NCBI RefSeq assembly: GCF_010586825.1
Contig: NZ_JAAAGB010000008.1
Location: 124,001-188,000, forward strand
Direction: 5' to 3'
Source of the DNA: Draconibacterium mangrovi
GTDB taxonomy: Bacteria; Bacteroidota; Bacteroidia; Bacteroidales; Prolixibacteraceae
Length of the DNA: 64,000 nt
Shown: positions 15,032 to 24,312 of the stretch, in pieces
Position numbering within the stretch: the first letter of the stretch is position 1
Layout: each line of letters opens with the position of its first letter
Made by a program: the position numbers and the translations under genes
Notes under the pieces: model-generated
Database searches by the model: none
What the model saw: the letters and a program-made list of their open reading frames with translations, nothing else
Told to the model about the DNA's origin: nothing

Positions 15032-18000
15032 TTATTGTGCTACAGCCGAATTCAACTGTTCTATAAACTCTTCCTTATTCGATTCAAGCTTGATTTTAGT
15101 CTGCCAGTCTTTTCCTTCCATGCTCCTCTTCATTTTTATGAACAGGTGGTTCCAGCCTTTCTCCAACGGAAGGTTTTCCAGTATTTGATCTCCTTCTGCT
15201 TTGTCAAATGATTTCCCGTTTACAAAGATACTGGCTTCCTGGTCGCCTTCTACCCGTAAATCAAGCTTGGGCATATCCGGCTCTACCAATAAGTCAACCA
15301 TTGAGCGCGGACTGTAAACCCAGAAACTTAACGCAACTTCAACGTTTCGCCCCAAATCAAGGAAACCCTGTGCTCCTGATTGTACCATTTCTGGATCCCC
15401 TTTTTTCCCAATTTCCTTTATAAACTGGCCATTACCCATCGTTCCGTGGCCTGCATCTGCTTTTAGGACTAACGCACGCACTAATTCGCCATCCGAAGAC
15501 AAGGCATGCAAACTGTTCACTGATACATCTTTTAGTTCTACTCCCAAATTAGTTAAAAGTTTTTTGAATAAATCCTCTCCTTCTGATCTTAGTGAAAGCA
15601 GGTTAATATTGCTGATATAAAATTCGGCATTACCAGTTGCTACTTTTACAATAGCGGTTCCTTCCGGTTTAGCTTCGTGCTCGCTGCGGTATACTGCCGC
15701 CGTTTTTAAATACTCGGCACGCGCATTCCAGCGTCCCCAGTCTGTGTTGCACGCTTCAACCAGAATGGTTCCATTTTTTACCAGATCACCACTTAAACCG
15801 TCTGTCATTACCGGACGTCGTATAAGCTCGGTAAAGTAGAAGTCTTTATTTCCCAGCCCTGCCAGCACCGGGTCGGCTGATTTCAAAATAAAAGAAGTGC
15901 TTTCACGGTTGGTCAATTTTACCGGGTAAGGCAACACTTTGTTCAAACCTGAAAGATTTTCCGGCTTAACTCCCCAAACCAATATTTTTGCTCCTGATTC
16001 AATTGCGCTTTTTATGATTTGCTGATCATCTGTACCCAACGTAGCTGTTCGCCCATCGATGACTATTAGGCCACAGTTTACTTCTTGTGATGCATTCAGA
16101 TCAACAAAAGGAACTCCCATGTTGACCAGGTATTCTTTTAAACCGCTATTTTCTCCAGCAATAATTCCAACCTGTTTTATTTTTTCTGGTAAGGGCTGCA
16201 TCTCTCCCAACCTATTCTTTTCTTCAATTTTGAAGTTTTTTTGGGGATTAGAATTTATCGCCTGGATAGCATGAAACATTGGCCATGGATCATATAAAGG
16301 CAAACCTGGATCGTAACCCGGGTTAACCGTACTGGTATACGGGCCCAAACGTTCCGGCTGCATCCCCGGAATTCCTTCCTGATACTCGGGGAAAAATATA
16401 CCGTCCTCAGGAATTGAAGGACGAGAAGTGTCTTTCAAACCAAACGGAAGCGGTTTTAATCCGTACCAGATAATATTGAAAACACTGGCATATGAAGCAT
16501 CGTAGCCCAACTGTTTCCCAATCAGGTCGTATGCTTCTGTCGCCAGGCCTTCCATTCTTCCCAGCTGCGATTCGTAGGCCCGGTTTTCGTTTATTGCCGA
16601 AATCTGCTTAGGTGTTCCGTAATACCCCATTCCGGTTTCTCCTACTCCCCATGGTTTACCCTGAGACGACCAGTTTTTCATCGAGTTTTCATCTCCGTAA
16701 TGCCCTATTACTGTTGGCAGATCAGTCGGGCGCATATCTTCACCATCTCCTGAAATCCAGTCGCGGGTTGGGTCATTCTCCTTAACAATAGCTATCCAAT
16801 TATTGATCTCATCAACTTGCCGTTGTACAATGCTTTCGGGTGCATGGTAAACATGAATCGCAACAGGAAGCGTTTCGTTACAAACACTCCAGCCAAATAC
16901 AGATGCATGGTTACGGTCGCGCATTACCAGACTTTTTACATGATCTTTGCAGTACTCCCAATAGTCATCCGAATCCATTTTTGGTCCACCGTCGCTCGAC
17001 CATATCCCTGTTTCATCCAGCACACAAATACCCATTTCATCGGCCACATCCAGGTAAAATGATGGGTAAGGCTGAGCATGCAAACGCACAGCATTGGCGT
17101 TGGCATTTTTCAGCATTTGGAACCAGGCCCAGGCATAACGTCGTGTCATTTGGGGTACTCCCATAAAATGCCACGAATCACCTTTTAAAACAATACGCTC
17201 GCCGTTCAGCAAAAAGTGGGTTCCGTCAATAGTAAACTGACGCCAGCCAAAGCGCGTATATTTAATATCTGCTACTTTCTTTTTACCTGTTTTCAGGCTG
17301 ATAACTGAACCATAAAGGTTAGGAGTTTCAGGGGTCCAGTATTTTAACTTGCCGTCAACTGTTGCACTAATTTTCAAGATGGCAGATTCTCCTGCTGCAA
17401 TTTTAACTTTGCTGTCGCCTGCGATTTGAAGAACTTCACCATTCAAAATACCATTCTGAACCGGGGCAAGGTTGACATCATCGGTTTTATCCTTGAACCA
17501 TTCTTTGATAGACGCATCCAGTTGTACACTCTGCTCTTTTGCTGTATTATTCTGAACTGTTACCTCAAATGCCAACTGATCATTTGCTACATCTGGCTGA
17601 ACAAAAACATTGGAAATATGAATCGCAGGAACTGCAATTAGCGAAACATCCTGCCAGATACCCACAATGTGTTGTCCCCAAAACGAACCGGCCACATAAT
17701 TTCGTCGTCCGTATTTTCCCTGGTCGTCAGTCAGGCTGGCTTTGGCAATTCCAACCAATATTTCGTTTTTACCTGGCTTTAAAAAAGCGGTAATGTCTAG
17801 TTCGGTTGGAAAGAAAATATCCAGGTTTTCACCTGCGAGTTGACCATTCACATAGATTTTAGCAAATCCCGCAATGGCTTCAAAATGCAATTTTACCAGC
17901 TTTTCTGCCCAGCTTTCAGGCAGTTCAAAATCCTTTTTTATCCAGCCCATTTTCGCTTCCTCCCACTTCTGAGGATAGGACGGATAAGCAAGGAAATCGC

Positions 18001-18295
18001 CCCCGTCGCCTTCGGCAAACGAGTTTATATTCCAGGGAGACGGAACTTTCAATGGAACTGTTTCCCATTCAAACTTATCGGGCTTTTGAAACTGCTCTAT
18101 CTTATTCTCAAACACTGGCATAAACTGCCATCTACCGTTTAAAATTAGCTCGTCACGTAACGGTTTTTCAGTCGCATCAACAAAGCTCTTCATCGGATTA
18201 AAAACGTGTTTGTAATTTTTCTGGCTCCAAACACTTTCTGAAAATACCAGTAACAGCAATATTATTAAGATAGGGTATAGTAGTTTTATTTTCAT
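15032..18295 (-). CDS. GH2 glycoside hydrolase with extra C-terminal modules
   Basis: This 1087-residue exported protein (signal peptide ending ESVWSQ) has a GH2 sugar-binding domain (about 40-225), an immunoglobulin-like domain (about 225-350) and a TIM barrel. The acid/base glutamate is in VCNETLP near residue 472 and the nucleophile in GVGETGMGYYG near 552. After the barrel, at about residues 715-860, lies a region resembling a class I glutamine-amidotransferase-like fold, and then a beta-rich end. GH2 covers beta-galactosidases, beta-mannosidases, beta-glucuronidases and alpha-arabinopyranosidases; the barrel motifs do not let me choose. It follows the GH31 gene after 132 bases, so an internal promoter is possible. 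Confidence 0.88.
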   Translation of the reverse strand: MKIKLLYPILIILLLLVFSESVWSQKNYKHVFNPMKSFVDATEKPLRDELILNGRWQFMPVFENKIEQFQKPDKFEWETVPLKVPSPWNINSFAEGDGGDFLAYPSYPQKWEEAKMGWIKKDFELPESWAEKLVKLHFEAIAGFAKIYVNGQLAGENLDIFFPTELDITAFLKPGKNEILVGIAKASLTDDQGKYGRRNYVAGSFWGQHIVGIWQDVSLIAVPAIHISNVFVQPDVANDQLAFEVTVQNNTAKEQSVQLDASIKEWFKDKTDDVNLAPVQNGILNGEVLQIAGDSKVKIAAGESAILKISATVDGKLKYWTPETPNLYGSVISLKTGKKKVADIKYTRFGWRQFTIDGTHFLLNGERIVLKGDSWHFMGVPQMTRRYAWAWFQMLKNANANAVRLHAQPYPSFYLDVADEMGICVLDETGIWSSDGGPKMDSDDYWEYCKDHVKSLVMRDRNHASVFGWSVCNETLPVAIHVYHAPESIVQRQVDEINNWIAIVKENDPTRDWISGDGEDMRPTDLPTVIGHYGDENSMKNWSSQGKPWGVGETGMGYYGTPKQISAINENRAYESQLGRMEGLATEAYDLIGKQLGYDASYASVFNIIWYGLKPLPFGLKDTSRPSIPEDGIFFPEYQEGIPGMQPERLGPYTSTVNPGYDPGLPLYDPWPMFHAIQAINSNPQKNFKIEEKNRLGEMQPLPEKIKQVGIIAGENSGLKEYLVNMGVPFVDLNASQEVNCGLIVIDGRTATLGTDDQQIIKSAIESGAKILVWGVKPENLSGLNKVLPYPVKLTNRESTSFILKSADPVLAGLGNKDFYFTELIRRPVMTDGLSGDLVKNGTILVEACNTDWGRWNARAEYLKTAAVYRSEHEAKPEGTAIVKVATGNAEFYISNINLLSLRSEGEDLFKKLLTNLGVELKDVSVNSLHALSSDGELVRALVLKADAGHGTMGNGQFIKEIGKKGDPEMVQSGAQGFLDLGRNVEVALSFWVYSPRSMVDLLVEPDMPKLDLRVEGDQEASIFVNGKSFDKAEGDQILENLPLEKGWNHLFIKMKRSMEGKDWQTKIKLESNKEEFIEQLNSAVAQ

Positions 18296-18427
18296 GATTC
18301 TACTTATTTCGTTTTTAGTTTACTGAATAATCTTCCACATCTTGTCATTTTTTAACCACGACGAAATTTTAGCTCTCTAAGACCAAAACACTCTCCGAAT
18401 TATCAGTCCTTTGATGATTTCGTTTCA

Positions 18428-21268
18428 TTAAAAAACGACAACTGCCGCATCGCCGGTATAATCGTATTCTTTTATCACCTGAATTGAAGCTTCAGGATCA
18501 ATCAGTACAACTTTAAGTTTCTTCGCTTTTTTAAAGCCGTGAAAGTTCCCTTCACTTGCCCCAATCATCAATCTCCGCTCATGCTCTTTCCAATCAAAAC
18601 TGATGGTATTGTATTCACCCGTCTCGTAATTGTAGTTGTTTCCTTCATCTTCATAATAAGTGAAAGAAGCATCGTTTCCTGAATAAATACGTATTTCAAA
18701 CGGAGCATTCGGGTCCTCATCAGCATATTGCTGAACGGTTGTCATTGGTACAATAGAACCGGCTTTTACAAACAATGGGAAAATATCAATCGGATATTCA
18801 CCGGATATTGTTTGCTTGCCTGAATAGAATTTGTTGGTCCAGAAATCGTACCACCCATTGCTTTCAGGAAGGTAAACTGAAACGGTTTTCGAACGTTCGT
18901 CATCTGTTTTTTCAGAAGTAGGCGTTTGCCAGCCCAAACGGGCAATTGCATCGTTTTCGCCCTGGAAATAATCTATCTTAATCGGGTATTTTTCTCCGGC
19001 CTTTAAATTCACCTTGTATTTAAAAGTAGTGGTTGCGTGTATACTCCAGTCGTTAATTACCAGCTCATTGTTCAGCCAAACACGGCATCCGTCATCCGAC
19101 GAAAAAGTAAGCGTATACTCGCCTGTTACAATTGGTTTCAGGAAACCTTCCCAACGTACCGAAAAGTGATTTTCAGGTACGCCTGGTGGCAATCCGCCGC
19201 CGCCCCAGTTGTGGTTTATCTCTTTATCAACTCCTTCGTAAATAAGTTTCTCTAAATTCTCTCCCTTAAAATAGGATACTTTTAGCCCCTGTTTTCCGTC
19301 GGCAGTAAACAGATTCTCTGCAGGAACCGATTTCGGCATTTGGGGAAGATCGTAATACATTGGGATGGTAACCGGTTTAACTAAAAATGATTCCCCAAAC
19401 ATGTACTGATCTGGAACGTTATAAACATCTTTGTCATCCGGAAAATCCATCACCAGCGCCCGCATTAGCGTGTAATCGTTGGCCGTAATTTGCCAGGCGT
19501 TTGAATACACGTAAGGATAAAGCTGGTAGCGAAGATTCAGGCTTTTCCGCAAAGCATTGTAGAACTCAGGGTTGCGGTCTTTAAACTGCCAAACCTCGCG
19601 GGGTGTCCCGGTTCCGTGCGAACGGAAGATTGGGGTAAAAGCACCAAACTGAAACCAGCGCACATACAATTCCTGGTAAGCCGGATCGTTGATTCCGCCT
19701 GGATACATACCACCCGCACTGGTTGGAAAAAATGAGCCGATATCGTGTGTCCAGTAAGGAACCCCGGTAATACAGAAATTCAACCCTGCACTTATCTGCT
19801 TTTTGAAAGTATCGTAGCTAGCCGAAATATCTCCCGACCAGGTAACTGCAGCATTTCGTTGTTGCCCGGCCCACGACGAGCGGGTTAAAATAAATACGCG
19901 TTTTTCATCGGTGTACTCACGGTGCTGGCTGTAAACACCATCGGTTGTTACCAACGCATAAGTGTTCAGGTATTTTGCAATTGGCCCCGCAACAGTTTTG
20001 CCAACTTTCAGAAGTTCGCGCTCAGTATTTCGGGGATCATTGGTATCCGAAAATTCAGGTTCAGTACCGTCCATCCAGTAAGCGTCAACACCTTTTTCAG
20101 CCAAACCGTTTTGAATGTGCTTCCAATAAATTCCGCGGCCAGCTTCGCTGTAGGCATCGTATACTTTCCCGCCACACCAGTGATCCTGATTGTAAAGCAA
20201 ACCTTTGGCGGCCATTTCTTTAAAAATTTTAGAGGAATCGCCCAAAACAGGCCAGATGGAAACCATAAAATCGACATGTTGGTTGTGCAACTTTTCAATA
20301 TTTTTCTCCGGATTGGAATATTCTTTTCCTTTAAAATACATGCTGCTCCAGTAATGATTGTCGCCCCAGTAACGCCAGTCCTGCACAATGTTATCGATCG
20401 GCAATTTATTTTCACGGTAACGAGCAACCACATCCGATAATTCATCAAACGACGTATAGCGCTCCTTACTTTGCCAAAAACCGTATGCCTTTTTCGCAAA
20501 AAGGGGTGCTTTACCTGTTAACGTGCGGTAACCGGCGACGACACCGTCCATTGTTTTGGCACCGATAAAAAAGTAATCGATTTGGTCGGCAACTTCCGAA
20601 CGAAACGACATGCCATCTTCACCATCATGAAAATTAGAAGCCGAATAGTTATCCCAAAGAATTCCGTATTTTTTTGTTGAAACCAAAACCGGTACAAGCG
20701 CAGTTTTATTGGCCTGAATCAACAACAAATCTTTGTTTCGGTAATTCATATACCCATTCTGAAACTGCCCCAGCCCATACAAAGCTTCGTCGTCGCTAAT
20801 CTGAAAACTTTGCTTGATATGATAGTATGTTGATTGATCAATCAAAGTATCGGCGATTTGCGGCAAATAGGTTTCACTTTCAGAAAGATAAATTTGCTTA
20901 TCTGAATTTCGGAAAGTAATTACACCGTTGGTTTTATTTATCGACAACGAAAGCGCAGGCGTATTTAACACCAACTTTTGCCGGTCTTCTTTAATATTGA
21001 AATCAGAAAATGTTTCCTTTTTGATAAGCACCAAACTTGAATCTTTAAAGCTTACCCCCGCTTTTACCAAAGAAACACGCACCAGGTTATCGTTGTAAAA
21101 AAGCACGCGCTTTGTTTGCCCGTTCACCTGAAACTCAATACCATCATCTTTTTTTTCGTAGGTAAATTTTGAGCACGAAGTAAACACAAGCATAAAGCAC
21201 AAGGCAACAACTCCAATAACGCGGCAACTGTTTTTAAAAGAATTTATTTGTAATTTTTCACTAATCAT
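18428..21268 (-). CDS. GH31 alpha-glycosidase with PA14 domain
   Basis: This 946-residue lipoprotein (lipobox ending FTSC) has a GH31 catalytic barrel with the nucleophile aspartate in YWMDGTEPE near residue 398 and the acid/base aspartate in WSGDI near 479. A PA14 domain occupies about residues 660-785 (SYFKGENL, then SSDDGCRVWLNNELVI), inserted before the C-terminal beta sheets. The WMDGTEPE motif resembles alpha-xylosidases and related PUL GH31 enzymes more than alpha-glucosidases; PA14 modules are also found in xyloglucan alpha-xylosidases, although there usually near the N-terminus. The start overlaps the stop of the upstream gene by four bases (ATGA), showing coupling. Alpha-xylosidase is the first guess, alpha-galactosidase the alternative. 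Confidence 0.9.
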   Translation of the reverse strand: MISEKLQINSFKNSCRVIGVVALCFMLVFTSCSKFTYEKKDDGIEFQVNGQTKRVLFYNDNLVRVSLVKAGVSFKDSSLVLIKKETFSDFNIKEDRQKLVLNTPALSLSINKTNGVITFRNSDKQIYLSESETYLPQIADTLIDQSTYYHIKQSFQISDDEALYGLGQFQNGYMNYRNKDLLLIQANKTALVPVLVSTKKYGILWDNYSASNFHDGEDGMSFRSEVADQIDYFFIGAKTMDGVVAGYRTLTGKAPLFAKKAYGFWQSKERYTSFDELSDVVARYRENKLPIDNIVQDWRYWGDNHYWSSMYFKGKEYSNPEKNIEKLHNQHVDFMVSIWPVLGDSSKIFKEMAAKGLLYNQDHWCGGKVYDAYSEAGRGIYWKHIQNGLAEKGVDAYWMDGTEPEFSDTNDPRNTERELLKVGKTVAGPIAKYLNTYALVTTDGVYSQHREYTDEKRVFILTRSSWAGQQRNAAVTWSGDISASYDTFKKQISAGLNFCITGVPYWTHDIGSFFPTSAGGMYPGGINDPAYQELYVRWFQFGAFTPIFRSHGTGTPREVWQFKDRNPEFYNALRKSLNLRYQLYPYVYSNAWQITANDYTLMRALVMDFPDDKDVYNVPDQYMFGESFLVKPVTIPMYYDLPQMPKSVPAENLFTADGKQGLKVSYFKGENLEKLIYEGVDKEINHNWGGGGLPPGVPENHFSVRWEGFLKPIVTGEYTLTFSSDDGCRVWLNNELVINDWSIHATTTFKYKVNLKAGEKYPIKIDYFQGENDAIARLGWQTPTSEKTDDERSKTVSVYLPESNGWYDFWTNKFYSGKQTISGEYPIDIFPLFVKAGSIVPMTTVQQYADEDPNAPFEIRIYSGNDASFTYYEDEGNNYNYETGEYNTISFDWKEHERRLMIGASEGNFHGFKKAKKLKVVLIDPEASIQVIKEYDYTGDAAVVVF

Positions 21269-22548
21269 TTTTGCTCAGGTTTTACTGTAGGAAGTGTTTC
21301 TTTAATTTTTAGCATTTCGGCTGCCTGACCTGTCAGCCACAGGTAATGATCATTGGGAATATCTGCATCAATTGGAACAAATTTACTTTCGCCTACCGGT
21401 ACTTTTTTTGCGGTTTTAAAGATGGCAGTTCCTTCATCAATCTCATCAAACATGGCCACATAAATCATTTCGGCACCTTCGTTTGCTGCACCACTTAACT
21501 GTTTCCAAAAGAAACTTCCTGAGTTACGCGGAATAGTGCTGCTTGGAGCTCCCGGTCTCATGTTGTTCCAGCTAAATCCCGGAAAAACTACAGGCATATA
21601 TTTCAAGTCATTTTCATCGCACCATTGTTTGTCTTTCCCGATAAGCGATTTGAAACTGTTGTATCCGTTCTCATTAAATCGGCCTACAAACCAGGGATGT
21701 ACTACATCGGCCATTTTAATTACCTCGTGCAGCTTCTCATCTTTAATACAATCGTTGCCAAACTCGCGCCAGTATGTTGGAACGCCCAACAAAACCGAAC
21801 AGCTACCACCTTCGTCCGACTTCATGAATTTTACCAACTTTTCAATATCGTCAAGGTTGTATTTACGGTTATCATTGAACCCAACCCCCCAAATGGCAAC
21901 CAGCGGTTTATTGTTGCAAAAAAGATAATTGGAGTATTTCTCCCTGTCGCCAAAGCTAAATTTCTTCAAAAGGTTTTTCCAGTCGTTAATTACAATATCT
22001 ATCTTATTTGAACTAATCCCGGACAAGTCGTACATAACTGCAATCGTTCGGTTGTAGTCCAAAGCCGCTTTGCTTGCCGATTCAAGTACTCCGGTAAAGT
22101 GTTTCATCCCAGATTCGTTGCGGATTTCGGAAACAAAACGTTGCATAAATACACCATCAATTTTATATTCCTTCATCCATTTAAAATGAAGGCGAACTGT
22201 ACTTTCATCTGCTGGTGAGAATACGGTTGCAGGTGTTCCGTCTTCGAATTTAAACGCCGTTTCATACTGCTTCTCGTACTCAGTCATCTCGGGCCACAAA
22301 TCAATGGTACAATTTCCCGGTTCAAACCGTCCCTGGCGTTCGTAGTGGTGCCATCCCCGGCCTTCACCATCTTCAGGCGTATTAAACCAGCCCTGATAAC
22401 CAGCCATAACCAAACCTTTTCGCATTGAATGTTGGTCGTCACTTTCGTTTTCAATATTCTCCGGAATTGTACTACTACAGGCTATAATGCTCACGAAGAG
22501 AAATGAACCTGCAATAATCCCTATCTTTTTGCTAATTCTTAGTTTCAT
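21265..22548 (-). CDS. GH71/99-like family protein (copy 1)
   Basis: This 427-residue protein, a probable lipoprotein (lipobox ending IIAC), matches the family annotated as GH71/99-like or xylosidase/arabinosidase. Marks are GLVMAGYQGWF after the signal, IDLWPEMTEYEK, HFKWMKEYKIDGVFMQRF, AVMYDLSG, VAIWGVGF, GVPTYWRE, FPGFSWNN, and AMFDEIDEGTAIFK. The repeated strand-helix pattern is that of a TIM barrel related to GH99 endo-alpha-mannosidase, but the activity of this subgroup is not known to me. It is followed immediately by GH31 (4-base overlap) and preceded 29 bases upstream by a paralog, so the three act on the same substrate. Confidence 0.8.
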   Translation of the reverse strand: MKLRISKKIGIIAGSFLFVSIIACSSTIPENIENESDDQHSMRKGLVMAGYQGWFNTPEDGEGRGWHHYERQGRFEPGNCTIDLWPEMTEYEKQYETAFKFEDGTPATVFSPADESTVRLHFKWMKEYKIDGVFMQRFVSEIRNESGMKHFTGVLESASKAALDYNRTIAVMYDLSGISSNKIDIVINDWKNLLKKFSFGDREKYSNYLFCNNKPLVAIWGVGFNDNRKYNLDDIEKLVKFMKSDEGGSCSVLLGVPTYWREFGNDCIKDEKLHEVIKMADVVHPWFVGRFNENGYNSFKSLIGKDKQWCDENDLKYMPVVFPGFSWNNMRPGAPSSTIPRNSGSFFWKQLSGAANEGAEMIYVAMFDEIDEGTAIFKTAKKVPVGESKFVPIDADIPNDHYLWLTGQAAEMLKIKETLPTVKPEQK

Positions 22549-22577
22549 TTTATAATTCTTATGTTTTCTGATTACTG

Positions 22578-23840
22578 CTATTTTCTCTCGGGTTGAGTGA
22601 AAACCAAAGGCTTTTCTTTACGCAGCATTTTTGCAGCCTCACCGGTCAACCATAAATAATGATCCGACGGCTTACCATCCAAACCAACAAACTGCAAATA
22701 CTCGCTTACCGGGGGATTATCCGTTACTTTGAAAATGGCAGTACCTTCGTTCACCTCATCAAACATGGCCACATAGATCATTTCGGCCCCGGAACGAATA
22801 GCAGTTGACATTTGCTGCCAGTAAAAACGCCCTCCCTGACGTGGAATCGATCCTGATGGTTTGATATCATCAGGAAACTCGTGTACACTTAAATTATGCC
22901 AGCTAAATCCCGGACAAACACAAGGCACATAATCAATATTATTGGCTGTGCACCAGCTTATATCGTCCAAAATGAGATCGCGGAACCGATCCATGTCGTT
23001 ATGCAAAAGCGGGGTAAAACGCTGCACTGCCCAAGGTAAAACGATATCTACTTGCTTTATTAGTTCATGCAAATAAGGGTCGTGAATACAGTCTGCATTT
23101 AAATCTCGCCAAAAAGTTGGCACTCCCATCATAACGCTACAACCGCCGTATTCAGGATCATTTTTCAGAAAATCAATAAAACGTTCCAGCCCAATATTTC
23201 GGATGTCATACGGACGATCAGGAAAACCAACTCCCCAGATGGCTACAAGTGGTTTACCATTGTGATGCAGGTATGTTTTCTCGCCTTTCTGGTTGGTTAC
23301 CTTTAACGAATCAACCAGGTATTTCCAATCTTCAATCAACGTCGAGCAATCTTCTCCCGATCTTCTCAACCCTGATAAATCGTACATAATTGCAATGCCC
23401 CGATCGTATTTCGATGCAGCTTCAAAAGCATGGTTCAACACATCAGTTGCATGTCCGTGGCTTGCATTTGGCCGTGCAGCACTAAAAAAGCGTTGCATAA
23501 AAACTCCATCCAGTCCGTATTCCTGCATCCAACGAAAATGAGTATCAATCGTACTTTGATCTGCTGAATTAAAAAAACGGGCAGTGCTACCATCTGCTAG
23601 TTTTAAACCGGTCGGATATGTTTTTTTGTATTCACTCACATCAGGCCACATATCAATACGCACCTCCTTTTCGTTCGGATACATGATTTGGTCTTTGGGC
23701 AAACGGAACCATCCCTGATAACCTGCCATTATCAGTCCTTTGTATGAAGGATATTTTGTTTCGGAGGCATGTTTGTTAGCAGATGCCCAATTAAAGACAA
23801 GCAGTAAACAAAGTGCTATAATAAACGTGTTCTTTTTCAT
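22578..23840 (-). CDS. GH71/99-like family protein (copy 2)
   Basis: The start is placed at 23840 (MKKNTFIIALCLLL, signal peptide ending near ASA); a longer upstream frame overlaps the previous gene and has no signal. The product has about 420 residues and is a paralog of the next gene, sharing GLIMAGYQGWF, HFRWMQEYGLDGVFMQRF, AIMYDLSGL, VAIWGVGFP, CPGFSWHN and AMFDEVNEGTAIFK. This copy is exported by a type I signal, whereas the downstream copy looks like a lipoprotein, so they may work in different compartments or on successive steps. The catalytic acid residues are not assigned. Confidence 0.8.
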   Translation of the reverse strand: MKKNTFIIALCLLLVFNWASANKHASETKYPSYKGLIMAGYQGWFRLPKDQIMYPNEKEVRIDMWPDVSEYKKTYPTGLKLADGSTARFFNSADQSTIDTHFRWMQEYGLDGVFMQRFFSAARPNASHGHATDVLNHAFEAASKYDRGIAIMYDLSGLRRSGEDCSTLIEDWKYLVDSLKVTNQKGEKTYLHHNGKPLVAIWGVGFPDRPYDIRNIGLERFIDFLKNDPEYGGCSVMMGVPTFWRDLNADCIHDPYLHELIKQVDIVLPWAVQRFTPLLHNDMDRFRDLILDDISWCTANNIDYVPCVCPGFSWHNLSVHEFPDDIKPSGSIPRQGGRFYWQQMSTAIRSGAEMIYVAMFDEVNEGTAIFKVTDNPPVSEYLQFVGLDGKPSDHYLWLTGEAAKMLRKEKPLVFTQPERK

Positions 23841-23862
23841 ATGGAATTTATTGAATTGATAA

Positions 23863-24297
23863 TTACTTATTTGCAAGAAAATTAGAACCTGAAGCATTGA
23901 GCAAAAAGCGCACAATGTGTTCGGGATTTGGAAAACTGTGTGAATGATGGTCAAAACCAGGTTTATGCATTACGGTTACTTCCCCACCCGCAGCATTCAC
24001 TCTTTTTTCAAAAGGAAACGTATTTTCATCGGGCAAAGCCGCTTTATCTTCGTCGGCACATAAAATCAGTATCGGATAATTTCCTTTTACAATCTGATCA
24101 ACTTTATCAATCGGGCTGTTGTTAAACGCCTGTAATTGCTCGTCGGAAATTATATTGTAGTCTTTTTTGAATACTCCTTCAGTAACACTCGCGCCTACGT
24201 CGAAAATCTTTGTAACTGCCTCCGATTCAACCGCAGTTAACAGCACTCCGGCCAATAAAATCCATTGGTAGAACGACGTGATTATTTCTTTTTTCAT
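23863..24297 (-). pseudogene. Alpha/beta-hydrolase, internally truncated
   Basis: The 144-residue product starts with a good signal-like segment, then joins what is normally the last third of an alpha/beta-hydrolase: YPILILCADEDK with the likely acid residue D82 or D84, and FDHHSHSFPNPE with the catalytic histidine near H119. The nucleophile serine motif (GxSxG) and the central sheet are missing. Full-length relatives in PULs are about 270-330 residues and act as esterases or deacetylases. The simplest reading is an in-frame internal deletion that left a non-functional stub. It sits between GH3 and GH71/99-like genes with gaps of 15 and 22 bases, so it is still transcribed. Confidence 0.6.
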
Positions 24298-24312
24298 TAT
24301 AATCCCTTTTGA

